From HK-STAS-PATE-42 sp964461505 (GTDB taxonomy: Bacteria > Patescibacteriota > Saccharimonadia > Saccharimonadales > HK-STAS-PATE-42), in NCBI GenBank assembly GCA_964461505.1, contig CAYWUW010000009.1, forward strand, positions 1 to 28,045: DNA of 28,045 nt, given 5' to 3'. The notes beneath the pieces are model-generated. The model searched no databases. It saw only the letters and a program-made list of their open reading frames with translations, and was not told the origin of the DNA. This document shows, piece by piece, positions 6,511 to 14,701 of this stretch (position 1 is the first letter of the stretch; each line of letters begins with the position of its first letter). The position numbers and the translations under genes were made by a program.

Positions 6511-8640
6511 ATGCCCACACTAAACCCCTACAATAAACAAATCATCAAATTAGAAACTGAGTTTTGCGGCCGAACCTTAAGCTTAGAAGTCAACAGATTA
6601 GCCTTTCAAAGCGGAGGAGCCGTAACCGTAACCTACGGAGACACCGTCGTTCTAGGCATCGCCAACGTTAAGCCAGAGGTTTCCGAAGGCTTCGATTACT
6701 TCCCACTTTCAATAGATTACGAAGAACGCATGTACGCCGCCGGCAAAATTTCTGGCTCCAAATACTTAAAAAGAGAAGGCCGGCCAACCGACGAAGCCAT
6801 TCTTACTGGCAGATTAATAGATAGACCAATTCGCCCACTATTTCCTAAAGGATTCCGAAACGAAACCCAAGTTGTCGTCACCGTTTTAAGCTTAGACCCC
6901 GAGCTCGGCTCCGAAACCCCAGCACTCATCGCCGCTTCCGCCGCCCTAATGCTAACCGGAGCCCCTTTTGAAGGCCCCGTTGCCGGAACTCGCATCGGCC
7001 TTAGCGCAGGCGGAGAACTCATCCCATATCCAACCAAAACCCAAAGCGCAGATTCACTGCTAGATCTATTTGTTGCCGGAACCAAAGATGCCATCATGAT
7101 GGTCGAAGCCGGAGCCAAAGAGGTTAGCGAAGAAGACATGATCAAAGCCTTAAGTTTAGCGCAGCAAAGCATTCAGCCGGCCATCCAAATTCAAAAAGAT
7201 CTTGCCACTAAGCTTAATCTACAAAAAATGGAATACCAGCTCGTTCTTCCTCCTGTAGAAGTTACTAAGCAGGTTAACGAATTCTTAAAAGATAAGCTCG
7301 GCCAGAACCTCATTTCGCCCAAAAATGAACAAAGAATAGCTGCCAGCGCTAAGCTTAAATCCGAATTTGTGCAGTGGATGAATGAGTTAGATATCGAACA
7401 TTCCGAAAAAACAAATTACTGGGATGCTTACGATAGCGCAATCAAAAAAGATATCCGAAACAGCATCTTAAAACTAAGCTTAAGGCCTGATGCCAGAGGT
7501 TCTGCCGACATCCGCCCAATTAGCGCAGAGGTTGGAATCTTACCCAGAACTCACGGCTCCGCTATTTTTACCAGAGGCGAGACCCAAGCTCTAAACATCA
7601 CCACCCTTGCTCCGCTTAGCTATTCCCAAACCATCGATGGCATGAGCGGCGAACGCGAAGAACGCTTCTTCCATCACTACAACATGCCCGGTTACGCCTC
7701 TGGCGAAATCAAAAGAATCGGCGGAACCAACAGGCGAGAGGTCGGCCACGGTCACCTCGCGCAAAGGGCCAACGAAGCCGTTTTGCCCTCAATTCAAGAA
7801 TTCCCCTACGCCATCCGCACCGTTACCGAAATTACCAGCTCTAACGGCTCCACCAGCATGGCCGCCACATGTTCCACCTGCTTAAGCTTAATGGATGCCG
7901 GCGTTCCAATCAAAGCCCCCGTTAGCGGAATCGCCATGGGTTTAATGATGGATCAATCAACAGGGGAATACGTAATTCTAAGCGATATTATGGGCCCCGA
8001 AGATTTTGCCGGAGACATGGATTTTAAAGTTGCCGGAACACCAAAAGGCATTACCGCTCTGCAAATGGATATTAAGCTTAGTGGCCTAACTCCGCAAATT
8101 CTGCAAGAAGCCCTACAGCAAGCTAGAGTCGGGCGTTTGCAAATTCTAGAACGCATGCTCGAGGTTATCCCAGCTCCAAATAAAGAACTAAGCCCTTACG
8201 CTCCACGCGTCGTCTCCATTAGGATCAACCCAGAAAAAATCGGCGCACTAATCGGCAAAGGAGGCGAAAACATTCAGGCCCTCACCAAAGAAACCGAAAC
8301 AGAGATTGACATCGCCGAAGATGGAACCGTTACTATTGCCTCACCAAATCAAGAAAAAATTGAGCTTGCTAAGCTTAAAATTGCTCAACTTACCGAAGAA
8401 CCCGAAATCGGCAAAGAATACTTAGGCAAAGTCGTCTCTATCAAAGAATTCGGAGCCTTCGTTAACATCTTGCCTGGAATCGACGGCCTCGTTCACATCT
8501 CCAACTTAAGCTTAGACGGCAGCAGGGTAGAGCAAGTTGAAGATGTAGTTCAAGAAGGCCAAGAAGTCAAAGTCCAGATACTAGATATCGACCCCAAATC
8601 CCACAAAATCTCCCTCAAACTCCTTTCGCAGCCACAATAA
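6511..8640 (+). CDS. pnp: Polyribonucleotide nucleotidyltransferase (PNPase)
   Basis: Phosphorolytic 3'-to-5' exoribonuclease of RNA turnover, active as a ring-shaped trimer. The 709 residues match the full family length. In order: first RNase PH domain (about 10-145), helical linker, second RNase PH domain (about 310-550), KH domain (about 553-620) with GKGG at 582-585, and S1 domain (about 633-705, starting GKEYLGKVVSIKEFGAFV). The catalytic acidic stretch SDIMGPEDFAGDMDF is at 491-505. No frameshift or missing domain. Nine TAAGCTTA copies fall inside, several reading Leu-Ser-Leu, the densest of any gene here. The neighbouring rpsO is ancestral; the gene between them is not. Confidence 0.98.
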   Translation: MPTLNPYNKQIIKLETEFCGRTLSLEVNRLAFQSGGAVTVTYGDTVVLGIANVKPEVSEGFDYFPLSIDYEERMYAAGKISGSKYLKREGRPTDEAILTGRLIDRPIRPLFPKGFRNETQVVVTVLSLDPELGSETPALIAASAALMLTGAPFEGPVAGTRIGLSAGGELIPYPTKTQSADSLLDLFVAGTKDAIMMVEAGAKEVSEEDMIKALSLAQQSIQPAIQIQKDLATKLNLQKMEYQLVLPPVEVTKQVNEFLKDKLGQNLISPKNEQRIAASAKLKSEFVQWMNELDIEHSEKTNYWDAYDSAIKKDIRNSILKLSLRPDARGSADIRPISAEVGILPRTHGSAIFTRGETQALNITTLAPLSYSQTIDGMSGEREERFFHHYNMPGYASGEIKRIGGTNRREVGHGHLAQRANEAVLPSIQEFPYAIRTVTEITSSNGSTSMAATCSTCLSLMDAGVPIKAPVSGIAMGLMMDQSTGEYVILSDIMGPEDFAGDMDFKVAGTPKGITALQMDIKLSGLTPQILQEALQQARVGRLQILERMLEVIPAPNKELSPYAPRVVSIRINPEKIGALIGKGGENIQALTKETETEIDIAEDGTVTIASPNQEKIELAKLKIAQLTEEPEIGKEYLGKVVSIKEFGAFVNILPGIDGLVHISNLSLDGSRVEQVEDVVQEGQEVKVQILDIDPKSHKISLKLLSQPQ

Positions 8641-8653
8641 AGCCCAAGAACCT

Positions 8654-8801
8654 GTCATCCTGAGCCTTGCGAAGGATCCAGATCCTTCCATCCAGGATCA
8701 GTCGGCTCAATAAACTCCGCCTTCCTTTTTCTAACCCAAAGCCCTTCAGCTCGTCGTTCTGAACCATGGGATGTCGCCATGACATGCTTGTTTCAGAATC
8801 C
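8654..8801. repeat. Hairpin repeats after pnp, one carrying the mini-insert
   Basis: A GTCATCCTGAG-type hairpin at 8654-8681 is followed by a second one beginning about 8754 (CGTTCTGAA), whose right arm is TTCAGAATCC at 8792-8801. The second is interrupted at 8764-8786. They lie between the convergent ends of pnp and the GIY-YIG gene and could serve as a two-way terminator. Confidence 0.75.
8764..8786 (+). mobile_element. 23-bp palindromic mini-insert, copy 2
   Basis: CCATGGGATGTC followed by GCCATGACATG lies between the TCTGAA arm and the CTTG loop of the host hairpin. Removing it restores a normal hairpin like that at 9232-9257. One base differs from the 15149-15171 copy. Confidence 0.7.
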
Positions 8802-8807
8802 AATAAA

Positions 8808-9095
8808 TTAAAAATCCTTTGAAAGATCCTTCCAGTCTGGATTAAATTCATTAATTAAGTTTAACTTCCAGAGTCTACGCCAACTCTTAAGTTGTTTTTC
8901 TCTTGAGATAGCGTCTATAGCAGAATCAGCTTCTTCAAAATAAACCAAGTCGGCAACTTTATATTTACTTGTAAACCCCGGAATCACGCCAAGCCTGTGT
9001 TCTTCAACTCTTCTTTTCAAGTTATTTGTTACGCCAATATACAAGGTACCATTTATTTGGCTCGCCAAAATATAAACAAAGTACTTTTTCATCAA
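8808..9095 (-). CDS. GIY-YIG nuclease-domain protein (YhbQ/UPF0213-like)
   Basis: Small stand-alone GIY-YIG protein, a fold that cleaves DNA in homing endonucleases and repair enzymes; the cellular role of this short class is not settled. The 95-residue protein shows YFVYILAS (5-12), TLYIGVTNNLKRRVEEH (17-33) with the YIG core and the following conserved Arg, and SREKQLKSWRRLWKLNLI near 64-81, typical of the family. The start may be Met1 or Met2. The gene has no TAAGCTTA, though the variant TAAGTTTA is at 8856. It is bracketed by hairpin repeats on both sides (8654-8801 and 9120-9257), which may matter if it acts on them. Confidence 0.9.
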   Translation of the reverse strand: MMKKYFVYILASQINGTLYIGVTNNLKRRVEEHRLGVIPGFTSKYKVADLVYFEEADSAIDAISREKQLKSWRRLWKLNLINEFNPDWKDLSKDF

Positions 9096-9119
9096 AAATA
9101 GGAATAATTATATATTGGG

Positions 9120-9257
9120 TCCTGAAACAAGTTCAGGACGACAGAACGCAGCCAAACTCGATTATACCGTACATCACTAACAAACATAATCTTCTAAACT
9201 AGACTTAATATTCACCATGCACCTTAAAAACGTCGTCCTGAACTTGTTTCAGGATCC
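9120..9257. repeat. Two inverted hairpin repeats upstream of the GIY-YIG gene
   Basis: TCCTGAA / TTCAGGA with loop ACAAG lies at 9120-9138. The related hairpin GTCGTCCTGAA / TTTCAGGATCC lies at 9232-9257 in the opposite orientation. Both are uninterrupted members of the family that carries the 23-bp insert elsewhere. I see no coding frame between them. Confidence 0.8.
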
Positions 9258-9298
9258 AATCAAAAGTAAATCCTTATTTCACTAACACCACACTAAAC

Positions 9299-9338
9299 TT
9301 AACCCTCAGCCACACCTCTGTTATAATCTAAGCTTAAT
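9299..9338 (+). promoter_or_regulatory. tsaD promoter, nearly leaderless, with TAAGCTTA at the start site
   Basis: TTAACC (9299-9304), a 17-bp spacer and TATAAT (9322-9327). Only eleven bases separate the -10 from the ATG at 9339, and TAAGCTTA (9329-9336) fills most of them. The mRNA leader would be about 4-5 nt. Confidence 0.65.
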
Positions 9339-10379
9339 ATGAAAATCCTCGGAATTGAAACCTCTTGCGATGAAACCTCTGCCGGCATAGTAGAAGACGG
9401 CCACAAACTACTTAGCAACATAGTCAAAACCCAAATCGACATCCATAAAGTTTATGGCGGAGTCGTTCCAGAAATTGCCGCTCGGAACCACATCGAAGTC
9501 ATCCTCCCGGTTGTCAACCAATCCCTAAAAACCGCTAAACTTAATTGGAGCCAAATCGACGGAATCGCCGTCACCAACGGCCCCGGTTTACTCGGAAGCT
9601 TAATGGTCGGAACTTTAACCGCCCGCATGCTAAGCTTAATCCATCGAAAACCCATCTACCCCGTTCATCACGTTTTAGGCCACATCTACGCCAATTGGCT
9701 TTTAGAAGATCAGCCAGAGTTTCCGGTTCTAGCCCTAATTGTTAGCGGAGGTCACACCCATCTTTTTTATCTAGAAAGCCACCTTAAAGTTAAGCTTATC
9801 GGCAAAACCACCGATGACGCCGTAGGTGAGGCTTACGACAAAGTTGCTAAACTTATCGGGCTAGAATACCCCGGTGGCCCAGCAATCGATCAAGCTTTTC
9901 ACAAAGGAGACCCCAACTTTTTAGATCTTCCAACTCCAAAAGTAAAAGGAAAGTACGACTTCAGTTTTAGCGGGTTAAAAACCGCCGTTTTAAGAAGAAC
10001 ACAAGAACTAATCGGTGAGGATTTCCGCTTTCCAAGTTGGCAAATTGCAGAAAGATTAAGCTTAGCGCAAGTTAACAACATTGCCGCTAGTTTTCAAAAA
10101 AAAGCCGTTCAAATTCTAGTTGACACAACTCTTAGTGCCTTTGAAGAATTCCAACCAAAATCAGTAATTATCGGAGGTGGCGTCGCCTGCAACCAATATT
10201 TACGCGAAGAACTTCAAAAAGCCTTGCCCATTAAGCTTAATTACGCTCCAATCGATCTCTGCACCGATAACGGAGCCATGATCGCCGCCCTTGGCTGCTT
10301 TATGGCCGAACACTCAAAACCAGTTGACCCCAGAGAAATAAAAACCAACCCCTCCCTTAAAATCCAATACCAAGAATAA
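9339..10379 (+). CDS. tsaD: tRNA N6-threonylcarbamoyladenosine transferase subunit TsaD
   Basis: Catalytic subunit for the t6A37 modification of ANN-decoding tRNAs, working with TsaB, TsaC and TsaE (none seen in this window). The 346-residue protein has the standard start KILGIETSCDETSAGIV, YGGVVPEIAARNH near 39-51, the metal-binding pair His111 and His115 in HHVLGH, and the ASKHA nucleotide-binding elements VSGGHT, KTTDDAVGEAYDKVAKL and SVIIGGGVACN. The third metal ligand is probably Asp310 in LCTDNGAMIAALG. The length is typical and the gene intact. Its stop is 43 bases before the RNase J promoter. Four TAAGCTTA copies mark it as native. Confidence 0.98.
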   Translation: MKILGIETSCDETSAGIVEDGHKLLSNIVKTQIDIHKVYGGVVPEIAARNHIEVILPVVNQSLKTAKLNWSQIDGIAVTNGPGLLGSLMVGTLTARMLSLIHRKPIYPVHHVLGHIYANWLLEDQPEFPVLALIVSGGHTHLFYLESHLKVKLIGKTTDDAVGEAYDKVAKLIGLEYPGGPAIDQAFHKGDPNFLDLPTPKVKGKYDFSFSGLKTAVLRRTQELIGEDFRFPSWQIAERLSLAQVNNIAASFQKKAVQILVDTTLSAFEEFQPKSVIIGGGVACNQYLREELQKALPIKLNYAPIDLCTDNGAMIAALGCFMAEHSKPVDPREIKTNPSLKIQYQE

Positions 10380-10398
10380 AGCCCTTGGAATAGAGCTC

Positions 10399-10603
10399 TT
10401 GCAAACCAACCCATCTTTTGCTATAATACAAAACACTCACAAAAGCCATCTCTTCAAACAAAACCCGAAAAAATAATCGCGATCCGTCTTTACTAAACAA
10501 AAATCTAGTAGCGATCAATTACGATTATTAAACTTAAAATAAGAAAGAATAAGTAAGCCAAAAATAAATCAGATTAAAATAATCGTTTTTACTAATATTA
10601 AAC
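10399..10603 (+). promoter_or_regulatory. RNase J promoter and structured 5' leader
   Basis: TTGCAA (10399-10404), a 17-bp spacer and TATAAT (10422-10427) predict a leader of about 170 nt. It contains a long imperfect hairpin. The outer stem is AATAATCG (10472-10479) with CGATTATT (10522-10529), with GATC arms inside (10481-10484, 10513-10516) and the inner stem TACTA / TAGTA (10491-10495, 10506-10510). A second AATAATCG at 10578-10585, eighteen bases before the ATG, could pair with the same CGATTATT. This gives two exclusive structures. Confidence 0.5.
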
Positions 10604-12559
10604 ATGCAAGAAAACAAATTTAACCCAAACCAAAACAAAACCGATAACAGATCTAACCGACCAAAAAGACCAACCTCTGAACCACTCCGCAGTTCTCGTT
10701 CACGCGCCATTCAAGCTTCACGGCGAACTCAAGATGACGCCAATAAAGCCGTTACCAACTTTAACGTTGTTGAAGGAAAATTAAAAAACAGCACAGTTGG
10801 TGAACTTAAGCCAGATACACTACGTATAGTCTTTTTAGGGGGAATGAACGGAATCGGCACCCACAACATGGTTGTTTTTGAATACAACAATGATGCCATT
10901 GTTGTCGATTGCGGAATCGATCTAACCCTAGGAGCCCTTCCTGGCGTTAACTTCGGAGTCAGCGATATCGACTATCTTCTTAAAATTAAACATAAAGTCA
11001 AAGGATACGTTTTTACCCACGCCCACCTAGATCACGTTGGAGCCGTTCCCCAAGTTATTCCCCGCGTTCCAGCCAAAATTTACGGCTCTCACTTTACCTG
11101 CGGATTCATCGAAGAAAAGTTTAAAGATGACCACTTTCACCTTAAAGATGTTCAGTTTACCCCACAAACAGTTCCGATGAACATGGATAACCACGAAAGA
11201 TTAATCATCGGAGTCTTCACAATAGAACTAATCCGCGTAACCCACTCAACCCCAGATTGCTCAATGGTTATTATCGATACACCAGTCGGCAGAATCGTTC
11301 ACACCGGCGATTTCCGCCTAGATCCAGAACCTCTAGATAAGCGCCCTACAGATATGGAACGCCTTAAAAGTCTAGCCACCGACGATAAAAAGATTCTCCT
11401 TTTGATGGAAGAAGCAACTTACGCCCAAGCACCCGGAAGAGTTCCTACCGAAAGCACTCTGCAAGAATCTTTTTCTGGAATCTTTACCAAAACCACCGGC
11501 CGCATCTTTGTTGCCAGCTTCTCATCTAACATGAATCGCGTTCAAATGATTGTTCAAGAAGCCGCCAAGCACGGCCGTAAAGTCTGCATCACCGGCAGAA
11601 GCATGCTCAATTATCTAGAACTCGCCGTCCGCCTCGGCCTCGTTAAAATTCCTTCTGGAGCCATCATTCCAACTCGCGAAGCCCTCAATCTTCCAGAAGA
11701 TCAACTTTGCGTCATCACCACCGGAGGACAAGGAGAGCTCAATGCCGGCCTTACCAGAATGAGCACCGGAGATCACCGCGAATTTAAGCTTAAGGCAGGC
11801 GATACAGTTGTATTAAGCTCAACCCCAGTTCCAGGCAACGAAGTTAGCATGGAAAAATTAGAAGATGATCTCACTAGAATGGGCGCCAAACTCTACACTG
11901 CCAGAAACTTCGAAGTTGATGGATCTGGCCCACTCCACGTTTCGGGCCACGCCCGCCGCGAAGAACTCGCCGAAGTCATCAACCTACTTAAGCCTAAGTT
12001 CTTCATTCCAATGTATGCCGGGCCGCGCTTTAGAAAATATCTCGCCGAGCTCGCCGTTCAAACCGGAGTTCCAGCCTCCAACGTCTTCCAAATTGAAGAT
12101 GGAGAAGTTTTAGAATTCGATAACAACCAAAGCGCTAAACGCACCGGTAAAGTCCATTCCGGAACAATTCTTATCGATGAAACCGGCATGGAAGTTCCAA
12201 GTTTAGTTGTTAAAGATCGCCTCATTATGCGCGAATCCGGAATCGTTAGCGTTGTTCTAACCATCGATAAACGCTCTAGAAGATTAGTCTCTAGCCCCGA
12301 TATCATCACCAGAGGCTTCATCTACATCAAAGAAAACGAGCACATCATGAACGGCCTAAGAGATCACTTGCGCAAGATGACCGCCGAACGTTACGGCCGA
12401 ACAACCCTCGATGAATTCAAATACGAACTAAAAGATTTCGTCACCCACTACCTTTACGAACACACCAACCGCTCACCAATCGTCATTCCAGTAGTTAACA
12501 TTATTGGAGGCGGACCAAAAGACCCAGTCAAAAAACCAGCCCCACAACCCGACTGCTAA
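10604..12559 (+). CDS. rnj: Ribonuclease J (beta-CASP metallo-beta-lactamase RNase)
   Basis: Two-metal RNase with 5'-to-3' exonuclease and endonuclease activity, central to mRNA decay and rRNA maturation in bacteria lacking RNase E. The 651-residue protein has a basic, Asn/Arg-rich disordered tail (1-60), a lactamase core with HAHLDH at 139-144, HTGDFRLDPEP downstream, and a beta-CASP region ending in the HVSGHARREELAEVI motif. The C-terminal dimerisation domain (about 560-640) is followed by a Pro/Lys tail. The extra tail explains the length over the usual 550-560. Only one TAAGCTTA (11785) lies in almost 2 kb. Together with pnp it supplies both directions of RNA degradation. Family assignment secure; J1 versus J2 cannot be told. 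Confidence 0.97.
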   Translation: MQENKFNPNQNKTDNRSNRPKRPTSEPLRSSRSRAIQASRRTQDDANKAVTNFNVVEGKLKNSTVGELKPDTLRIVFLGGMNGIGTHNMVVFEYNNDAIVVDCGIDLTLGALPGVNFGVSDIDYLLKIKHKVKGYVFTHAHLDHVGAVPQVIPRVPAKIYGSHFTCGFIEEKFKDDHFHLKDVQFTPQTVPMNMDNHERLIIGVFTIELIRVTHSTPDCSMVIIDTPVGRIVHTGDFRLDPEPLDKRPTDMERLKSLATDDKKILLLMEEATYAQAPGRVPTESTLQESFSGIFTKTTGRIFVASFSSNMNRVQMIVQEAAKHGRKVCITGRSMLNYLELAVRLGLVKIPSGAIIPTREALNLPEDQLCVITTGGQGELNAGLTRMSTGDHREFKLKAGDTVVLSSTPVPGNEVSMEKLEDDLTRMGAKLYTARNFEVDGSGPLHVSGHARREELAEVINLLKPKFFIPMYAGPRFRKYLAELAVQTGVPASNVFQIEDGEVLEFDNNQSAKRTGKVHSGTILIDETGMEVPSLVVKDRLIMRESGIVSVVLTIDKRSRRLVSSPDIITRGFIYIKENEHIMNGLRDHLRKMTAERYGRTTLDEFKYELKDFVTHYLYEHTNRSPIVIPVVNIIGGGPKDPVKKPAPQPDC

Positions 12560-12577
12560 AATAAATAGTTCAATATC

Positions 12578-13195
12578 ATGAACACAACAGATAGTTTACA
12601 GGAAACTTGGGACTATCTATCTGTTTCGGATGACGCAGAAGAAGTAGACGTAATATTTCTTTTTGGTAGCCAAGATCAAAAAGCTCCATCAAAAGCCTAC
12701 GAATTACTTAGGGAGGGCTATGCTCCTATAGTACTTGCCACGGGTTCGTACGGAATCTACACAAAAGGCAAAAGCCATAAGACTGAAGCAGAATCGTTCA
12801 AGGAGGCTCTACTTAGCTTAGGTGCAAGTCAAGAAGAAATCTTAATAGAGCCAAACGCTACCAATACCGCAGAAAATATTAACTTTGGAATGCAAGTCCT
12901 ACAAAAAGCTAATCTTAATATCAAAAAGGCTATTGTTATAAATCGCCCCTACATGATGAAAAGAATTCTCGCAACTTTCAATAAGCTATTCCCACAAATA
13001 GAAGTAATTTGCTGTCCAACCAATTACACATTAGATGATTACATAAATTGGATGGACGAGAAGCAGATTGGTAGGGCAGAGAAAAGGCTTAAGGAAGAGG
13101 TTTTAAGACTTTATAACTACCCGAAACAAGGCTTCTTTAATAAGGTCGAAATACCATCAGCCATCCTAGAGTACTCACGAACTCAAGGTGCCTAG
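12578..13195 (+). CDS. YdcF/SanA-like DUF218 protein
   Basis: DUF218 proteins (ElyC, SanA, YdcF) have a Rossmann-like fold; several affect envelope or peptidoglycan precursor metabolism, but the reaction is unsettled. The 205-residue protein has VDVIFLFGSQDQKAPSKAYELL (23-44), LATGSYG (53-59), and the diagnostic EPNATNTAENINFG at 91-104. KKAIVINRPYMMKRILATF (116-134) follows. There is no membrane segment, so this is a cytoplasmic form. It starts 18 bases after the RNase J stop. The base usage is looser than in the neighbours and TAAGCTTA is absent, so it may be acquired together with the next gene. Confidence 0.88.
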   Translation: MNTTDSLQETWDYLSVSDDAEEVDVIFLFGSQDQKAPSKAYELLREGYAPIVLATGSYGIYTKGKSHKTEAESFKEALLSLGASQEEILIEPNATNTAENINFGMQVLQKANLNIKKAIVINRPYMMKRILATFNKLFPQIEVICCPTNYTLDDYINWMDEKQIGRAEKRLKEEVLRLYNYPKQGFFNKVEIPSAILEYSRTQGA

Positions 13196-13202
13196 TATTT
13201 AA

Positions 13203-13292
13203 CTAAAGCTCCTCTTCAAGAACATATACTTCAGACGTACCTTTATAGTGGCTAAACAACTCCATCCAAGAGAAAGCTTGACAGTACCTGAG
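13203..13292 (-). pseudogene. Possible fragment of an ATP-cone-type gene 3' end
   Basis: On the minus strand an open stretch between stops ends in SHYKGTSEVYVLEEEL before a TAG at 13203-13205. It resembles the C-terminus of the intact ATP-cone protein at 14702 (YHPDAAEVFAIEEEL). The plus-strand DNA at 13202-13235 aligns with 14700-14733 at roughly 70% by eye. There is no start codon and a stop lies upstream, so it would be a relic. The match is short and could be chance. Confidence 0.3.
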
Positions 13293-13360
13293 CTAATCAA
13301 GACCTTCAAACAAATCCAAAACAATCGGCCTTAAAATCTCGACTTTTTGTATTTATATAC

Positions 13361-13390
13361 TTGACTTTTAGCATAAGTTTAATGTATAAT
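13361..13390 (+). promoter_or_regulatory. Promoter of the pentapeptide gene, nearly leaderless
   Basis: TTGACT (13361-13366), an 18-bp spacer containing the variant TAAGTTTA (13374-13381), and TATAAT (13385-13390). The ATG at 13402 is eleven bases after the -10. This is the best -35/-10 match in the window. Confidence 0.75.
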
Positions 13391-13401
13391 GAATACCAAT
13401 T

Positions 13402-14625
13402 ATGACAGGTAACGAAATAAGTCCAAGAGATGATAGTTCTCAGTTGGAACTAGGATCCGTTGAGAGAACGGAAGAAAAGCCCCTAAAAGGCGGTGTTGAG
13501 CTTGTTTTTCCAATTTATGAAGAACGCAGAGATACGGTTGCCGATATATTTGAGCGCTACACTGACGATCAAGGAAAAGCCGTTGAAGAATTAAACAAAA
13601 AGATACATGGCGAGTGGGACGACGACCACGGATCATCTTATCTAGACTTTGCGGGCAAGAATCTTCAAGGACTGGACCTCCGAGGAGTGCTAGCCGACTT
13701 CATTGTATTTACGGGCTCAGATTTAAGTGGAGTAAGTTTAGATAAGGCATCTCTCTATGGGGCAGTCCTTACAGCCGCAGACCTTACCGAAGCCAGTCTG
13801 CGAGGCACCGACATAAGGCATGGGGTAGCACAGTTTGCTAATTTACAAGGAGCAAACCTCACCGGGATAAAAGCCGAAAGCATGGTCGCCAATTGGGCAA
13901 ATCTTACAGACGCAAGACTTCTTGGAGCAAGTTTTGTAGGCGCATACCTTATAGGGTCGGGAGGACTTGATGGAGAATCTACGTCGGAAGCATCTAGTTT
14001 CGAAGGAGCCACGGTGCTTGGCCTAACTAACGAACATGGGAGAGAAAAAATTACTGGCCATGCTTTATCTGCTCACTTTTCAACCGCAAGCAGAAATCCT
14101 GGCGTAGAAGTCGTAAGGGTTTTTGAAGACCAGGAATTAACGCGCAAGCTTGCAGCCGGTTCAAATCTAGCAGGGGTAGTACTTAGAAACCTAGTATTTA
14201 ACCGATCAGACTTAACCAACTTGGAGGGCATAGGATCAATCTGGGACGGAGTTCTAGCAGATCAGGTTAGATTAAGAGGGGCGTACCTAACGGGAGCAGT
14301 AATGGCCGACACTTCGCTTGAGGGAGCCGACACAAGTCGAGCTTGGTTTCCTGGAGCAGTGATGATAAGGGCAGGTCTCCAAGGATTTGCACCCAGCAAC
14401 ATGGCTGGAGCTTTGTTTGTAGATACGGATTTAAGCAAAATGGGAGAACTCGACCCTGACCACGCGGCAGGAGGAGCTTTGTTTGTTGGAAAGGAAAGAT
14501 ATCGACCAAATCTTGAATTAGACGAAGAACTTAGAAAAGAAATAGTCTTTAGGAATACTCATGAACTGCCAGCTCACGCTCAAAGAATAATAAATGGTAG
14601 CATCTTCTCGAGGCCAACTTACTAG
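13402..14625 (+). CDS. Pentapeptide-repeat protein
   Basis: Pentapeptide repeats (A(D/N)LXX) fold into a right-handed square beta-helix; some members mimic DNA and protect gyrase, most have unknown roles. The 407-residue protein has an acidic N-terminal region (1-70), then a first repeat block (about 73-180: LDFAGKNLQGLDLRG, SDLSGVSLDKASLYG, ADLTEASLRGTD, ANLQGANLTG, ANLTDARLLGASFVGAYL). A non-repeat interruption (about 181-250) and a second block (about 253-350: SNLAGVVLRNLVFNRSDLTN, RLRGAYLTGAVMADTSLEGAD) follow, then a polar tail. There is no signal peptide, so it is cytoplasmic. It has its own promoter and no TAAGCTTA, fitting an acquired gene. The partner is unknown. Confidence 0.9.
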   Translation: MTGNEISPRDDSSQLELGSVERTEEKPLKGGVELVFPIYEERRDTVADIFERYTDDQGKAVEELNKKIHGEWDDDHGSSYLDFAGKNLQGLDLRGVLADFIVFTGSDLSGVSLDKASLYGAVLTAADLTEASLRGTDIRHGVAQFANLQGANLTGIKAESMVANWANLTDARLLGASFVGAYLIGSGGLDGESTSEASSFEGATVLGLTNEHGREKITGHALSAHFSTASRNPGVEVVRVFEDQELTRKLAAGSNLAGVVLRNLVFNRSDLTNLEGIGSIWDGVLADQVRLRGAYLTGAVMADTSLEGADTSRAWFPGAVMIRAGLQGFAPSNMAGALFVDTDLSKMGELDPDHAAGGALFVGKERYRPNLELDEELRKEIVFRNTHELPAHAQRIINGSIFSRPTY

Positions 14626-14701
14626 CTCAAGTAATAGAAAAAATTCTGTTGCAAAAACTCTAGATCAGGGCCTTGAGAAAGGCGAGTAATAACCCTTCAA
14701 C

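Noticed and set aside
13248..13334. GTG-started 28-codon plus-strand frame before the pentapeptide gene
   Set aside because: Too short, no promoter close by, and the opposite strand has a better explanation (ATP-cone-like fragment).
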